A DNA stretch of 29,111 nt from RFPI01 sp964470195 (lineage in GTDB: Bacteria; Pseudomonadota; Gammaproteobacteria; Burkholderiales; Methylophilaceae): the NCBI GenBank assembly GCA_964470195.1, contig CAYYBG010000025.1:1-29111 (forward strand), written 5' to 3'. This document shows, one piece after another, positions 7,300 to 16,275 of the stretch. The position numbers and the translations under genes are program-made. The notes beneath the pieces were generated by a model, which saw only the letters and a list, made by a program, of their open reading frames with translations, ran no database searches and was not told where the DNA came from. Within the stretch, counting starts at the first letter, position 1; the number at the start of each line of letters is the position of its first letter.

Positions 7300-10200
7300 A
7301 TGACGCGCTTTTTTATTACACGTCCAATTTTTGCCTCTGTACTGTCGATTATCATTGTTTTAACCGGCTTGGCTGCAGCATTCAAGCTGCCAGTTGCACA
7401 ATATCCAGAAATTGCACCACCGACAGTACAAATTACTGCGACTTATCCCGGTGCAAGTGCCGATACACTCTCTAAAACGGTTGCTGCGCCAATCGAAGAG
7501 CAACTGAGTGGGGTTGATAATCTGCTCTACTTCAATTCAAGTGCAGACTCTAGTGGCACTTTAGTAATCACCGCAACATTTGAGGTTGGCACCAATATTG
7601 ATCAAGCAACCTTTAACGTTAGCAATCGTGTCAACATTGCCTTGCCTAGATTGCCAGAAGATGTCAGACGCAATGGGGTAGTTGTACAGAAAAAATCTAA
7701 CGATATTTTGTTGGTAGTGATGCTGACATCTAAAGATAAACTCCACGATAGGCTCTATTTAAGTAACTACGCTACGCTAAATATTGTTGACGAATTAAAA
7801 CGTGTAAAAGGTGTTGGTGATGCTCTTGTTTTTGGAGGTCAAGATTATTCCATGCGCATTTGGCTTCGACCAGATCGGATGGCTCAATTGGGTGTCACTA
7901 CCTCAGATATCGCCACCGCTATTTCCGCCCAAAATAATCAATATGCCGCAGGAAAAATTGGCCAAGAGCCAGCTCCGTCCACCCAACAGTTGGTTTACAC
8001 GGTTACCGCCAAAGGTCGTTTAGTCGATCCTGGAGAATTTGGAAACATTATTCTGCGTGCAGATGGTCCAAATGGTGTGTTATATCTGAAAGATGTAGCG
8101 CGTATCGAGCTAGGGGCTCAAAACTATAACGTCACATCTGCATTGGATGGTCAGCCAGGTGTAGCTATCCCAATTTTTCTACAGACTGGGGCAAATGCCT
8201 TAGAAACTGCAGCCAATATCAAATCCAAAATGCAGGAATTGCAACACAGTTTCCCCAAAGGTATGTTGTTTAGCATTCCCTACGATACCAGTGATTTCGT
8301 TAAAGCCACCATAGAGGAGGTGCTTCATACATTTGTGGAAGCTTTGGTGTTGGTTGTACTTGTGGTTTTTCTTTTCTTGCAAAGTTGGCGTGCCACACTG
8401 ATTCCAATTATCGCTGTTCCTATTTCATTAATTGGCACATTTGCTGGACTTTATTTGTTTGGCTTTTCGATTAATTTGCTTACCTTATTTGCCATGATTT
8501 TAGCCATTGGGATTGTGGTAGACGATGCCATCGTGGTTTTAGAGAATACCGAGCGCTTAATGAAAGAAGAGGGTTTAAGTCCTTTAAATGCCGCTATCAA
8601 GTCAATACATCAAGTTGAAGCTGCGGTGGTGGCAATCGTTTTGGTATTGTGTGCAGTATTTGTTCCTGTTGCCTTTCAAGGCGGCATTGCTGGCGAGCTT
8701 TACCGTCAATTCGCTGTCACCATTGCCATTGCGGTGGTCATCTCTGGCGTTGTTGCGCTGACCCTGACGCCTACGCTTTGCGCGATGATATTAAATTCTC
8801 ATCATCAACACCATCGGTTTTTTGTGTGGTTTAACGATAAATTTAGCCGATTCACTCATTTTTATACCGATGTCGTAAGACATACTTTGCTACACAAAAT
8901 TATTGGAGCGGTCATCTTTTCAGTAATTTTATTCATAGTGGCGATGTTGTTCCGTATAGTGCCGTCAGGATTCGTTCCGCCTGAAGATCAAGGTTATGTG
9001 GTAACTATCGTGATCATGCCGGATGGTGCCACACTGTCTAGAACAACGCATACTACAGAAAACGTTCGCTCAGCTATCGCTACTGATCAGGCAGTTGCTC
9101 ATGAGTTTGCGGTAAATGGTTTCGAGCTATTAACTGGCGCTAATAAAACCAACGCAGCGACTATGTTTGTTCGACTCAAGGACTGGAAAGATAGAAAAAA
9201 ATCAGCCCAAGAAATTGTGAATCAATTATTTGCGATAGGCATGAGTCAGCCTGATGGATTGGCAATTGCCGTCAATCCGCCCTCTATTCGAGGCCTAGGT
9301 TCAGCTGGGGGCTTTGAAGTTTATGTGCAAAGTCAGCGCGACACTGATCCAATTAAGCTTTCACAAGTCACCAATGGTTTTATCGAGGTTCTCAAATCTG
9401 ATCCTCGACTGACTGGCCTAAATACTTTTTTTAGACCAACCGTACCACAGTTATTTATTGAAGTAGACGAAGCTAAAGCCATTTCACAAGGTGTACGTTT
9501 AGGGGATATCTATTCGACTTTGCAAAGTACTATGGGGTCATTTTATGTTAATGATTTTAATAAAAACGGACGTACCTACCGAGTTCAGTTACAAGCCGAG
9601 CCAGAATATCGGATGAGTCCAGAGGATGTTGGGCGAGTTTATGTACGCAGTTCAACTGCTGGATTAAACAATATGGTGCCTATCTCTGCCATCAGTCATG
9701 TTAGCAATATAGTAGGCGCAGAGCAGCTTGAACGTTATAACGGTCTTTTGTCAGCAAAAGTATTTGGTAGCGGTGCATCCGAAGTGAGCTCAGGTGAGGC
9801 GATTGCAATTGTTGAGCAATTAGCAAAAGATAATTTACCCGATGGGTATAAAATTGCTTGGACGGCCCAAGCATATCAAGAAAAACGAACTGGAAACGCT
9901 GCGCTGTACGCTTTTGGCTTTGCCATTATTATGGTTTTTCTAATTCTTGCAGCACAATTTGAAACTTGGTCATTACCTTTAGCTGTGATTATGGCCGTAC
10001 CTTTTGCTATGACAGGCGCATTATTGGCCGTGCTGGCTCGAGGGATGAGTAATGATATTTATTTTCAGATTGGACTCATCACGCTGATTGGTTTGGCCGC
10101 CAAAAATGCAATCTTAATTGTTGAATTTGCCAGCCAAAAAATGGAGGAGGGGATGCCCATTGCTGAGGCAGCCCTTGAAGCAGCAAGGTTGCGATTTAGA

Positions 10201-10425
10201 CCGATTGTGATGACTTCCATGGCTTTTGTGTTGGGAATCATTCCTCTGGTTTTTGCTACCGGAGCAGGTGCAGCTGCCCGTCAATCAATGGGTACCGGGG
10301 TGTTTGGGGGAATGTTAATGGCAACTTTTGTAGCGACTATTTTTGTTCCACTTTTCTTCACTTGGTTATCAGGTAAACATGTTCGTCAGCATGGACACAT
10401 TCCTGAAGAGCATGAGAATTCTTAA
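7300..10425 (+). CDS. RND multidrug efflux transporter, HAE1 family (AcrB/MexB type)
   Basis: This is the proton-driven trimeric inner-membrane pump of the tripartite system. At 1041 residues it matches AcrB (1049). The N-terminus FFITRPIFASVLSIIIVL is family-typical. Proton-relay residues are present: Asp408 and Asp409 in IGIVVDDAIVVLENTER, and Lys935 in AAKNAILIVEFASQK. Two large periplasmic loops (about 30-335 and 560-865) and twelve membrane helices follow the AcrB plan. It starts 18 nt after the adaptor gene with an AAGG site. Hydrophobic and amphiphilic drug export is the usual role of HAE1 pumps; heavy-metal (HME) pumps look different. The actual substrate is unknown. Confidence 0.96.
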   Translation: MTRFFITRPIFASVLSIIIVLTGLAAAFKLPVAQYPEIAPPTVQITATYPGASADTLSKTVAAPIEEQLSGVDNLLYFNSSADSSGTLVITATFEVGTNIDQATFNVSNRVNIALPRLPEDVRRNGVVVQKKSNDILLVVMLTSKDKLHDRLYLSNYATLNIVDELKRVKGVGDALVFGGQDYSMRIWLRPDRMAQLGVTTSDIATAISAQNNQYAAGKIGQEPAPSTQQLVYTVTAKGRLVDPGEFGNIILRADGPNGVLYLKDVARIELGAQNYNVTSALDGQPGVAIPIFLQTGANALETAANIKSKMQELQHSFPKGMLFSIPYDTSDFVKATIEEVLHTFVEALVLVVLVVFLFLQSWRATLIPIIAVPISLIGTFAGLYLFGFSINLLTLFAMILAIGIVVDDAIVVLENTERLMKEEGLSPLNAAIKSIHQVEAAVVAIVLVLCAVFVPVAFQGGIAGELYRQFAVTIAIAVVISGVVALTLTPTLCAMILNSHHQHHRFFVWFNDKFSRFTHFYTDVVRHTLLHKIIGAVIFSVILFIVAMLFRIVPSGFVPPEDQGYVVTIVIMPDGATLSRTTHTTENVRSAIATDQAVAHEFAVNGFELLTGANKTNAATMFVRLKDWKDRKKSAQEIVNQLFAIGMSQPDGLAIAVNPPSIRGLGSAGGFEVYVQSQRDTDPIKLSQVTNGFIEVLKSDPRLTGLNTFFRPTVPQLFIEVDEAKAISQGVRLGDIYSTLQSTMGSFYVNDFNKNGRTYRVQLQAEPEYRMSPEDVGRVYVRSSTAGLNNMVPISAISHVSNIVGAEQLERYNGLLSAKVFGSGASEVSSGEAIAIVEQLAKDNLPDGYKIAWTAQAYQEKRTGNAALYAFGFAIIMVFLILAAQFETWSLPLAVIMAVPFAMTGALLAVLARGMSNDIYFQIGLITLIGLAAKNAILIVEFASQKMEEGMPIAEAALEAARLRFRPIVMTSMAFVLGIIPLVFATGAGAAARQSMGTGVFGGMLMATFVATIFVPLFFTWLSGKHVRQHGHIPEEHENS

Positions 10426-10454
10426 ATTAACAGTGTAGTGAAAATATCAACCGC

Positions 10455-11861
10455 ATGAAGATCCGATCTTGTTTAACTATTTTAGTGATAAGCACTAGTT
10501 TGCTCGCTTGCTCCCTCATGCCAGAGTTCGTGCGTCCTCGAACAGAAATGCCTGAGCAATTTAAGTTTGATATTGTTAATCAAGTAAACCAGCAGTTCAC
10601 TGAGGATTGGTGGCTTATGTATCAAGATGAACAATTGAATCAGTTGGTAGCGAAAGCGATGCAACATAATCCTAATGTAGCTATCGCGGTGGCCAATATT
10701 GAACAAGCCGACGCCTATATGCGTGAGGTAGGAGCTGCCTTATTACCTGATGTTGGGTTGCAAGCTGGTGCATTAAAGTCACGTTTTACTGAGCGTGGAC
10801 CTATCCCATTGTTTGGAGGCATGGAGCCAAAGCGCACTACCTTCAATACTCGCTTGGCAAGCTCCTTCGAATTGGACTTCTGGGGTAAATTGCGTGCTGC
10901 AAAGCAGTCTGCGAAAGCGGCAGCCTTAGCATCGAGATATGCAAAAGAAACAGTGATATGGTCATTACAAAGTCTTGTAGTTAACCACTATCTTTTTTTG
11001 CTAAACCTGCAAGTGCAAATCAATATTACTGAAAACAATATAAAAATACGTCAGGAGAGCTTGGCGCTAACGCAAAGAAGATTTGAGGGTGGAGTAGTTT
11101 CTGCACTTGATGTACATCAAGCAACAACGGCTTATGCAAACTTGCAAGCACAGCTTGCTGATTTAAAAAGACAAGAAGAGGTAATTCGTAATCAGCTGGC
11201 ATTACTTACTGGGGATATGCGCCTTAGCTTGGTATCTAACAGCCTGACTAAGTTGCCAAATCCACCTATTCCTCCAGCTGGTATTCCCTCAAGATTGATG
11301 GATAATCGGCCTGATATTCGACAAATTGAACAAGAATTAGTCGCAGCAAACGCGAATTTAACTGTTGCTAAAACGGCATTGTATCCTTCTATTTCTCTCA
11401 CCACCTATTATGGTGGAGAAAGTTTATTGCTAAGTGATTTATTGGTACCGCCTGCAAGAGTTTGGGGCATTGGTCTAGGTCTTAATTTACCAATATTTAA
11501 TGCAGGACGTTTGCAGTCCCGTATTGACCAATTAAGTGCTGTACAAAAGCAATTAATCGCAAAGTATGAGTCAGTGTTGCAAAAAGCTTTTCAAGAAGTG
11601 AATGACGCATTGGTCAATTTGCGCCAACAAACAGAACGTGAGGCCGCACTTGCTGCGAGCGTTGCAGCGGCAGAAAAAGCTTTAGAGATTGCTAATAATC
11701 GATACCATTCAGGATATTCAGCTTATATTGATGTTTTAGATGCACAAAGAGTACTTAATGAAGCTAATCTCTCTCATGTTCAAAGCCAACATGCTAGATT
11801 AGAAGCTAGCGTTGATCTTTTTAAAGCCTTAGGTGGAAATTGGCAATCAAGACTTCAATAG
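10455..11861 (+). CDS. outer-membrane efflux lipoprotein, NodT/OprM family
   Basis: This TolC-like channel completes the tripartite pump. The 468-residue protein has a lipoprotein signal with lipobox LLAC (Cys19). It then has two repeats of the outer-membrane efflux fold, each with a long coiled-coil helix (about 180-250 and 370-450) and conserved stretches such as FELDFWGKLRAAKQSA, RRFEGGVVSALDV and NRYHSGYSAYIDVLDAQRVL. It lies 29 nt after the transporter gene without a clear ribosome binding site. The gene ends three bases from the convergent SemiSWEET gene, with no terminator between them. Confidence 0.95.
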   Translation: MKIRSCLTILVISTSLLACSLMPEFVRPRTEMPEQFKFDIVNQVNQQFTEDWWLMYQDEQLNQLVAKAMQHNPNVAIAVANIEQADAYMREVGAALLPDVGLQAGALKSRFTERGPIPLFGGMEPKRTTFNTRLASSFELDFWGKLRAAKQSAKAAALASRYAKETVIWSLQSLVVNHYLFLLNLQVQINITENNIKIRQESLALTQRRFEGGVVSALDVHQATTAYANLQAQLADLKRQEEVIRNQLALLTGDMRLSLVSNSLTKLPNPPIPPAGIPSRLMDNRPDIRQIEQELVAANANLTVAKTALYPSISLTTYYGGESLLLSDLLVPPARVWGIGLGLNLPIFNAGRLQSRIDQLSAVQKQLIAKYESVLQKAFQEVNDALVNLRQQTEREAALAASVAAAEKALEIANNRYHSGYSAYIDVLDAQRVLNEANLSHVQSQHARLEASVDLFKALGGNWQSRLQ

Positions 11862-11864
11862 AGA

Positions 11865-12125
11865 TTATCGCTTGTGAATATCGAGGAACTTAAGTGTTAA
11901 TACGATAGTTGCTAAGACAAAGGTAATGGCATTCGCTACGATGACTGGCCAGCTTTGAATGTATAAGCCGTAAATAAACCAAAGTGCGACCCCCAATGTA
12001 AAGAATGCATACATAGGCAAGGAAATTCCAGATAAGTCTCGAGTTTGCCAAGAATGTAATGCTTGTGGCAAAAATGCGATTGTAGTCAGTAGTGCGGCTA
12101 TATATCCTATGATTTCAATATGCAT
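11865..12125 (-). CDS. SemiSWEET-type sugar transporter (PQ-loop, MtN3/saliva family)
   Basis: The 86-residue protein is a single three-helix bundle (about 5-22, 36-56, 60-80) with the Pro-Gln signature of PQ-loop proteins at 20-21 (AFLPQALHSWQTRD). Bacterial SemiSWEETs work as homodimers and let mono- or disaccharides cross the inner membrane by facilitated diffusion. AGGA about 10 nt before the ATG serves as ribosome binding site. It stands alone, convergent to the efflux operon and divergent from gltX. The natural substrate cannot be told. In an obligate methylotroph, sugar uptake would be unexpected, so export or another small solute is possible. Confidence 0.85.
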   Translation of the reverse strand: MHIEIIGYIAALLTTIAFLPQALHSWQTRDLSGISLPMYAFFTLGVALWFIYGLYIQSWPVIVANAITFVLATIVLTLKFLDIHKR

Positions 12126-12218
12126 ATTTTCAATATCCTAACGTTTTGTAATTGACTAAACTCCTATCTAGTCATGTGCTCGTGCTAAAATGCGCGCAAT
12201 TTTTTCATTGTGAATTAT

Positions 12219-13610
12219 ATGACAATAAGAACTCGCTTTGCCCCTAGTCCAACAGGATTTCTACATATTGGTGGTGCTAGAACGGCTTTATTTTCTTGGG
12301 CTTTCGCTCGTAAGCACCATGGCCAGTTTATTCTGCGCATAGAAGATACAGATGTGGCGCGCTCTACACCTGAAGCTGTTCAAGCAATATTAGATGGTAT
12401 GCATTGGTTGGGGTTAGATTATGATGAGGGCCCGCACTTTCAGATGCAACGTATGCCGCGCTATCGTGAAGTGATTGAGGATATGTTGCAAAAAGGGCTA
12501 GCATATTACTGCTATGCCTCAAAAGAGGAACTAGAGGTATTGCGTGAAACGCAAATGCAACAGGGTATTAAGCCTAAATACGACGGCCGCTGGCGTCCAG
12601 AGCCGGGTAAGCAACTAGCGCATCCCCCCAACGATATTGCACCAGTGATACGCTTTAAAAACCCTCAGACTGGCTTTGTCGAATGGAATGACTTAGTAAA
12701 GGGACCCATTCGAATTTCCAACGCAGAATTAGATGATTTGATTATTGCGCGGGCAGATGGCACACCAACTTATAATTTTTGTGTCGTGGTTGATGATTAT
12801 GATATGAAAATTAGTCATGTTATTCGTGGAGATGATCATGTTAATAACACTCCAAGGCAGATTAACATGCTGCAAGCGCTTGGTGCACCATTACCACAAT
12901 ATGCGCACTTATCCATGATATTAGGGGATGATGGTCAAAAATTATCCAAACGCCATGGCGCCGTGAGTGTAATGCAATATCATGAAAATGGATATCTTGC
13001 GCCTGCGGTATTAAATTACCTTGCTCGTTTAGGATGGTCTCATGGTGATGATGAAATTTTTGATATGCAGCAATTTTGTCTTTGGTTTGATTTAGACCAC
13101 ATCACTCCATCAGCTGCCCAGTTTAATACAGAGAAATTGAACTGGCTTAATGCTCATTATATTAAACACACCGAGCTGTCAGTGCTGGTTCGGGACGTCG
13201 CTGATCGCATGCAAGCATTAGATATTCATAATATTGTCGATATTGAACTAGCCAAACAAATCTCACTTTATCAAGAGCGTGTTCAGACTTTGCAAGAGTT
13301 GGCAGAAAGTTTGATTTACTTTTATCAAGAACCTGCGCCTGAACGGGAATTACTGGAGAAACATTGCACAGAAGAAATCAAACCTATTTTAAATGAACTT
13401 ATTCATCAGTTAAAAAATTGTGATTGGAACGCAGAAAGTATTCATCATTTGATAAATGAATCTGTTCAAAAAAACAGTATAAAATTTCCTAAATTGGCGA
13501 TGCCTCTACGAGTGATATTGACCGGTTCAGCTCAATCTCCGAGTATCAATGATGTCATGTTTATATTGGGTAGAGACGCTGTTCTGACTAGACTGCAACA
13601 GTTTTTTTAA
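12219..13610 (+). CDS. gltX: glutamyl-tRNA synthetase
   Basis: This class I aminoacyl-tRNA synthetase charges tRNA-Glu. The 463-residue protein has the HIGH-like HIGG at 16-19 in RFAPSPTGFLHIGGARTAL, the KMSKS-like KLSKR at 241-245, and family motifs DTDVARSTPEA and VVVDDYDMKISHVIRGDDH. Its C-terminal part is an alpha-helical anticodon-binding region. A GTG nine bases upstream (12210) is also in frame, but most relatives begin MT-[IV]-RTRFAPSPTG, which favours the ATG at 12219. No strong ribosome binding site is seen for either. A zinc-binding Cys cluster like that of the E. coli enzyme is absent (one Cys remains in YYCYAS). Confidence 0.96.
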   Translation: MTIRTRFAPSPTGFLHIGGARTALFSWAFARKHHGQFILRIEDTDVARSTPEAVQAILDGMHWLGLDYDEGPHFQMQRMPRYREVIEDMLQKGLAYYCYASKEELEVLRETQMQQGIKPKYDGRWRPEPGKQLAHPPNDIAPVIRFKNPQTGFVEWNDLVKGPIRISNAELDDLIIARADGTPTYNFCVVVDDYDMKISHVIRGDDHVNNTPRQINMLQALGAPLPQYAHLSMILGDDGQKLSKRHGAVSVMQYHENGYLAPAVLNYLARLGWSHGDDEIFDMQQFCLWFDLDHITPSAAQFNTEKLNWLNAHYIKHTELSVLVRDVADRMQALDIHNIVDIELAKQISLYQERVQTLQELAESLIYFYQEPAPERELLEKHCTEEIKPILNELIHQLKNCDWNAESIHHLINESVQKNSIKFPKLAMPLRVILTGSAQSPSINDVMFILGRDAVLTRLQQFF

Positions 13611-13619
13611 TTTTTGTGC

Positions 13620-13647
13620 TTGGTTGGAGAACAAAAGGCTTTACAAT
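13620..13647 (+). promoter_or_regulatory. candidate sigma-70 promoter of hfq
   Basis: TTGGTT (13620-13625) and TACAAT (13642-13647) are separated by 16 bp in the gltX-hfq gap. Transcription would begin near 13654, leaving a leader of about 60 nt that holds the hairpin described next. No terminator for gltX is visible in the gap, so read-through from gltX is also possible. Confidence 0.45.
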
Positions 13648-13658
13648 AGAGTCATAAC

Positions 13659-13680
13659 AATGCTGTCAATTGATAGCATT
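13659..13680 (+). promoter_or_regulatory. 22-bp near-perfect palindrome in the hfq leader
   Basis: Arms AATGCTGTC (13659-13667) and GATAGCATT (13672-13680) pair over nine positions, with one G-U pair in RNA, around an AATT loop. It is followed by an A-rich stretch holding three successive A-R-N triplets (AAT AAG AAA, 13695-13703) that run into the AGG ribosome binding site (13703-13705). No U-tract follows, so it is not a normal terminator. A leader hairpin or an operator are both possible. Confidence 0.5.
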
Positions 13681-13713
13681 TAAGAATATTTATTAATAAG
13701 AAAGGTAACTGAC

Positions 13714-13950
13714 ATGAATCAAAAAGGGCTTATGCTACAAGACCCATTCCTAAATGCACTGAGAAAGGAACATGTTCCAGTTTCAATTTACCTCGTCAAT
13801 GGTATTAAGTTACAAGGACAAGTTGATTCTTTTGATCAATATGTGATTCTCTTAAAAAATACAGTGACACAAATGGTCTATAAACATGCAATTTCAACGA
13901 TTGTCCCTGGTCGCAATGTAGCGATGCCAGATATTGTTAGCGACGAATAA
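13714..13950 (+). CDS. hfq: RNA chaperone Hfq
   Basis: Hfq forms a hexameric Sm-like ring that pairs small RNAs with mRNAs. The 78-residue protein carries the Sm1 region (VPVSIYLVNGIKLQGQVDSFDQYVILL) and the Sm2 signature KHAISTIVP, with the core residues that bind U-rich and A-rich RNA (Gln8-type QDPFLN, Tyr55-type YKH). The C-terminal tail is short, as in many Betaproteobacteria. An AAAGG lies 8 nt ahead of the ATG. It is the first gene of a long plus-strand series, and its leader contains A-R-N repeats that could let Hfq bind its own message. Confidence 0.98.
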   Translation: MNQKGLMLQDPFLNALRKEHVPVSIYLVNGIKLQGQVDSFDQYVILLKNTVTQMVYKHAISTIVPGRNVAMPDIVSDE

Positions 13951-13965
13951 CTCTTCGGCAGTCCC

Positions 13966-15096
13966 ATGTTTGATCGGCCTGCCATTCACCCCTCTGCAAT
14001 ATTAGTCTCAATTGATCTAGGCTCTGTAGGTTATCAGGATGACCTAGCAGAGTTTAAGCATCTTGCTATTGGAAGTGGTGTTAGCGTAAAAGGTGTGCTT
14101 GAGGCTCGTCGAGAACGACCTGATCCAAAATACTTTTTGGGCTCGGGAAAAGTTGAAGAACTCCAACAGCTCATGCAAGCGCAGGATGCCAAACTTGCAC
14201 TATTTAGTCATGATCTCAGTCCTTCGCAACAAAGAAATCTGGAAAAATTTTTACAGTGTCGGGTAACTGATAGAACTGGTTTGATACTGCAAATATTCGC
14301 CCAGCGTGCCAAAAGCCATGAGGGTAAATTGCAAGTTGAACTTGCCCAACTTGAACATTTGTCTACTAGATTAGTTAGAGGATGGACGCACTTAGAGCGT
14401 CAAAAAGGTGGTATTGGTGTGCGGGGTGGTCCTGGTGAAACTCAATTAGAGCTCGACAGGCGTATGTTACGAGCTAGAGTTAAGCAGTTGCGTGAAAAAC
14501 TTGATAAATTAAAGCAACAGCGAGGCATGCAAAGACGTTCTCGTAAACGCTCTAATGTATTAAGTATTTCGATAGTCGGTTATACCAACGCTGGCAAATC
14601 CACGCTTTTTAATCGCTTAACCCATGCGGATGTTCTTGCTGCTGATCAGCTGTTTGCGACTTTAGATACGACTTCACGCAAACTTTACTTGCCTGATTGT
14701 GGACAGGTAGTGATTTCCGATACGGTAGGATTTATCAAACACTTACCACATGCTCTGGTGGAGGCCTTTGGTGCGACCTTAGAAGAGGCTGTTCAGGCAG
14801 ATTTATTGTTACATGTGGTCGACATGGCCTCTCCTAATCGTGACGAGCAAATTCAGTCTGTACATCAAGTTTTGGATGAAATAGGGGCGCAAAACGTGAC
14901 GCAAATATTAGTCCTGAACCAAATAGACAGAATAGGCATGGATGCAGGATTTGAGCGCAATGAATATGGTAAAATCAGCAAAGTACTAGTTTCAGCAAAA
15001 ACCGGTGACGGTTTTGACTTTTTAATTCAAGCAATCACAGAGCACTATCAAGCCTTTCGTCAATTTTTGACGTCTGAGCAAGCGTATCAATATTAG
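13966..15096 (+). CDS. hflX: ribosome-associated GTPase HflX
   Basis: HflX splits stalled or heat-damaged 70S ribosomes. The 376-residue protein has the N-terminal HflX domain (about 10-195, with the glycine-rich GGIGVRGGPGETQLELDRR) and an Obg-like G domain: G1 GYTNAGKS (205-212), G3 DTVGF (252-256) and G4 at 318-321. G4 reads NQID instead of the usual NKID, a substitution in the base-specificity loop. It begins 15 nt after hfq, in the usual hfq-hflX-hflK-hflC order. Confidence 0.96.
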   Translation: MFDRPAIHPSAILVSIDLGSVGYQDDLAEFKHLAIGSGVSVKGVLEARRERPDPKYFLGSGKVEELQQLMQAQDAKLALFSHDLSPSQQRNLEKFLQCRVTDRTGLILQIFAQRAKSHEGKLQVELAQLEHLSTRLVRGWTHLERQKGGIGVRGGPGETQLELDRRMLRARVKQLREKLDKLKQQRGMQRRSRKRSNVLSISIVGYTNAGKSTLFNRLTHADVLAADQLFATLDTTSRKLYLPDCGQVVISDTVGFIKHLPHALVEAFGATLEEAVQADLLLHVVDMASPNRDEQIQSVHQVLDEIGAQNVTQILVLNQIDRIGMDAGFERNEYGKISKVLVSAKTGDGFDFLIQAITEHYQAFRQFLTSEQAYQY

Positions 15097-15114
15097 AGTT
15101 AGGATGGATTAGAA

Positions 15115-16275
15115 ATGGCAAATGATTCAGGTTGGGGTAATCGAAACCCAGAAGGACCTCCAGATTTAGATGAAGCTTTACGAGCACTCAGTAAAAAAAT
15201 TCGTGCGGTATTTTCTGGGAGTCAAGCAAAAAATGACTCTCCCAACAGTCAAGTGCCTGTTTTACCGGTAGTTGGTTTAATATTATTTATTTGGGTTGCA
15301 ACAGGTTTTTATATTGTTGATCAAGGCTCACGCGGTATTGTATTACGTTTTGGCAAGCATGTTGAAACCACCCAACCTGGCCCGCGTTGGCACATTCCAT
15401 ATCCAATCGAATCAGTGACTATCGTCAATATGGAGCAAGTTCGCACTGTTGAGGTTGGTTATCGCTCTGGGGATGCAAACTCTGGCCGTAGTAAGGAATT
15501 AAGAGAATCACTGATGTTGACCGATGATGAAAACATTATCGACCTTCAAATTGCGGTTCAATACAATCTCAAAAACGTAGAAGATACATTATTTAACAAC
15601 CGCACTGCTGAGGAATCTGTGCGAAGTATCGCAGAAACAGCAATCCGCGAAGTAGTGGGTCGTTCTAAATTGGATTTTGTACTCTATGAGGGTCGAGAAG
15701 AAATTGCTGTGAATACTAAAAAGCTCATGCAATCAATTCTTGATCGATATAAGACGGGTATCAATGTGGTGAGTGTAACAATGCAAAATGCCCAACCTCC
15801 TGAGCAAGTTCAAGCTGCTTTTGAAGATGCTGTCAAAGCCAAACAAGACCTTGAAAGACAAAAAAACGAAGGCCAAGCCTATGCAAACGATGTTATTCCA
15901 AAAGCGCGAGGAACAGCAGCTAGATTGGCGCAAGAGGCGGCAGGCTATAAAACTCGGGTCATCAATGAAGCTCAAGGTAACGCTAGTCGATTTAATCAAA
16001 TTCTTACGCAATATCAACGTGCACCCGAAGTGACTAGACAACGTCTGTATATCGACGCACAAGAGCAAATTATGTCCAGTGTCAGTAAAATTCTGATTGA
16101 TCAAAAAGCTGGTAATCAATTGCTTTATTTGCCATTAGATAAACTAATGTCTATGACAGATAGCAATAAGCAAAGCAATCTCGAAGCAATCAATAGTACG
16201 CTAGCCCCAGCTGTTGAAAGTGCTAGTGAAAAAAGTAGAGGGCGAGATGCTAACCGAAGCAGGGAGAGAGAGTAA
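15115..16275 (+). CDS. hflK: FtsH protease modulator HflK
   Basis: HflK and HflC form a membrane-anchored complex on the periplasmic face that encloses and restrains the FtsH protease. The 386-residue protein has a Gly/Pro-rich N-terminus (SGWGNRNPEGPPDLDEAL), one transmembrane segment (about 48-67), then a band-7/SPFH domain (FYIVDQGSRGIVLRFGK onward) and a long coiled-coil region (about 240-330). The C-terminus is charged and low in complexity. Its TAA stop overlaps the hflC ATG by one base, so the partner proteins are translationally coupled. Confidence 0.96.
   Translation: MANDSGWGNRNPEGPPDLDEALRALSKKIRAVFSGSQAKNDSPNSQVPVLPVVGLILFIWVATGFYIVDQGSRGIVLRFGKHVETTQPGPRWHIPYPIESVTIVNMEQVRTVEVGYRSGDANSGRSKELRESLMLTDDENIIDLQIAVQYNLKNVEDTLFNNRTAEESVRSIAETAIREVVGRSKLDFVLYEGREEIAVNTKKLMQSILDRYKTGINVVSVTMQNAQPPEQVQAAFEDAVKAKQDLERQKNEGQAYANDVIPKARGTAARLAQEAAGYKTRVINEAQGNASRFNQILTQYQRAPEVTRQRLYIDAQEQIMSSVSKILIDQKAGNQLLYLPLDKLMSMTDSNKQSNLEAINSTLAPAVESASEKSRGRDANRSRERE

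Noticed and set aside
12117..12128. 12-bp AT-rich palindrome spanning the SemiSWEET start codon
   Set aside because: AATATGCATATT is short and low in complexity, and can arise by chance around an ATG in this AT-rich DNA.
15733..16119. 128-codon open reading antisense to hflK
   Set aside because: It lies opposite a well-conserved SPFH and coiled-coil coding region and shows no protein family features.
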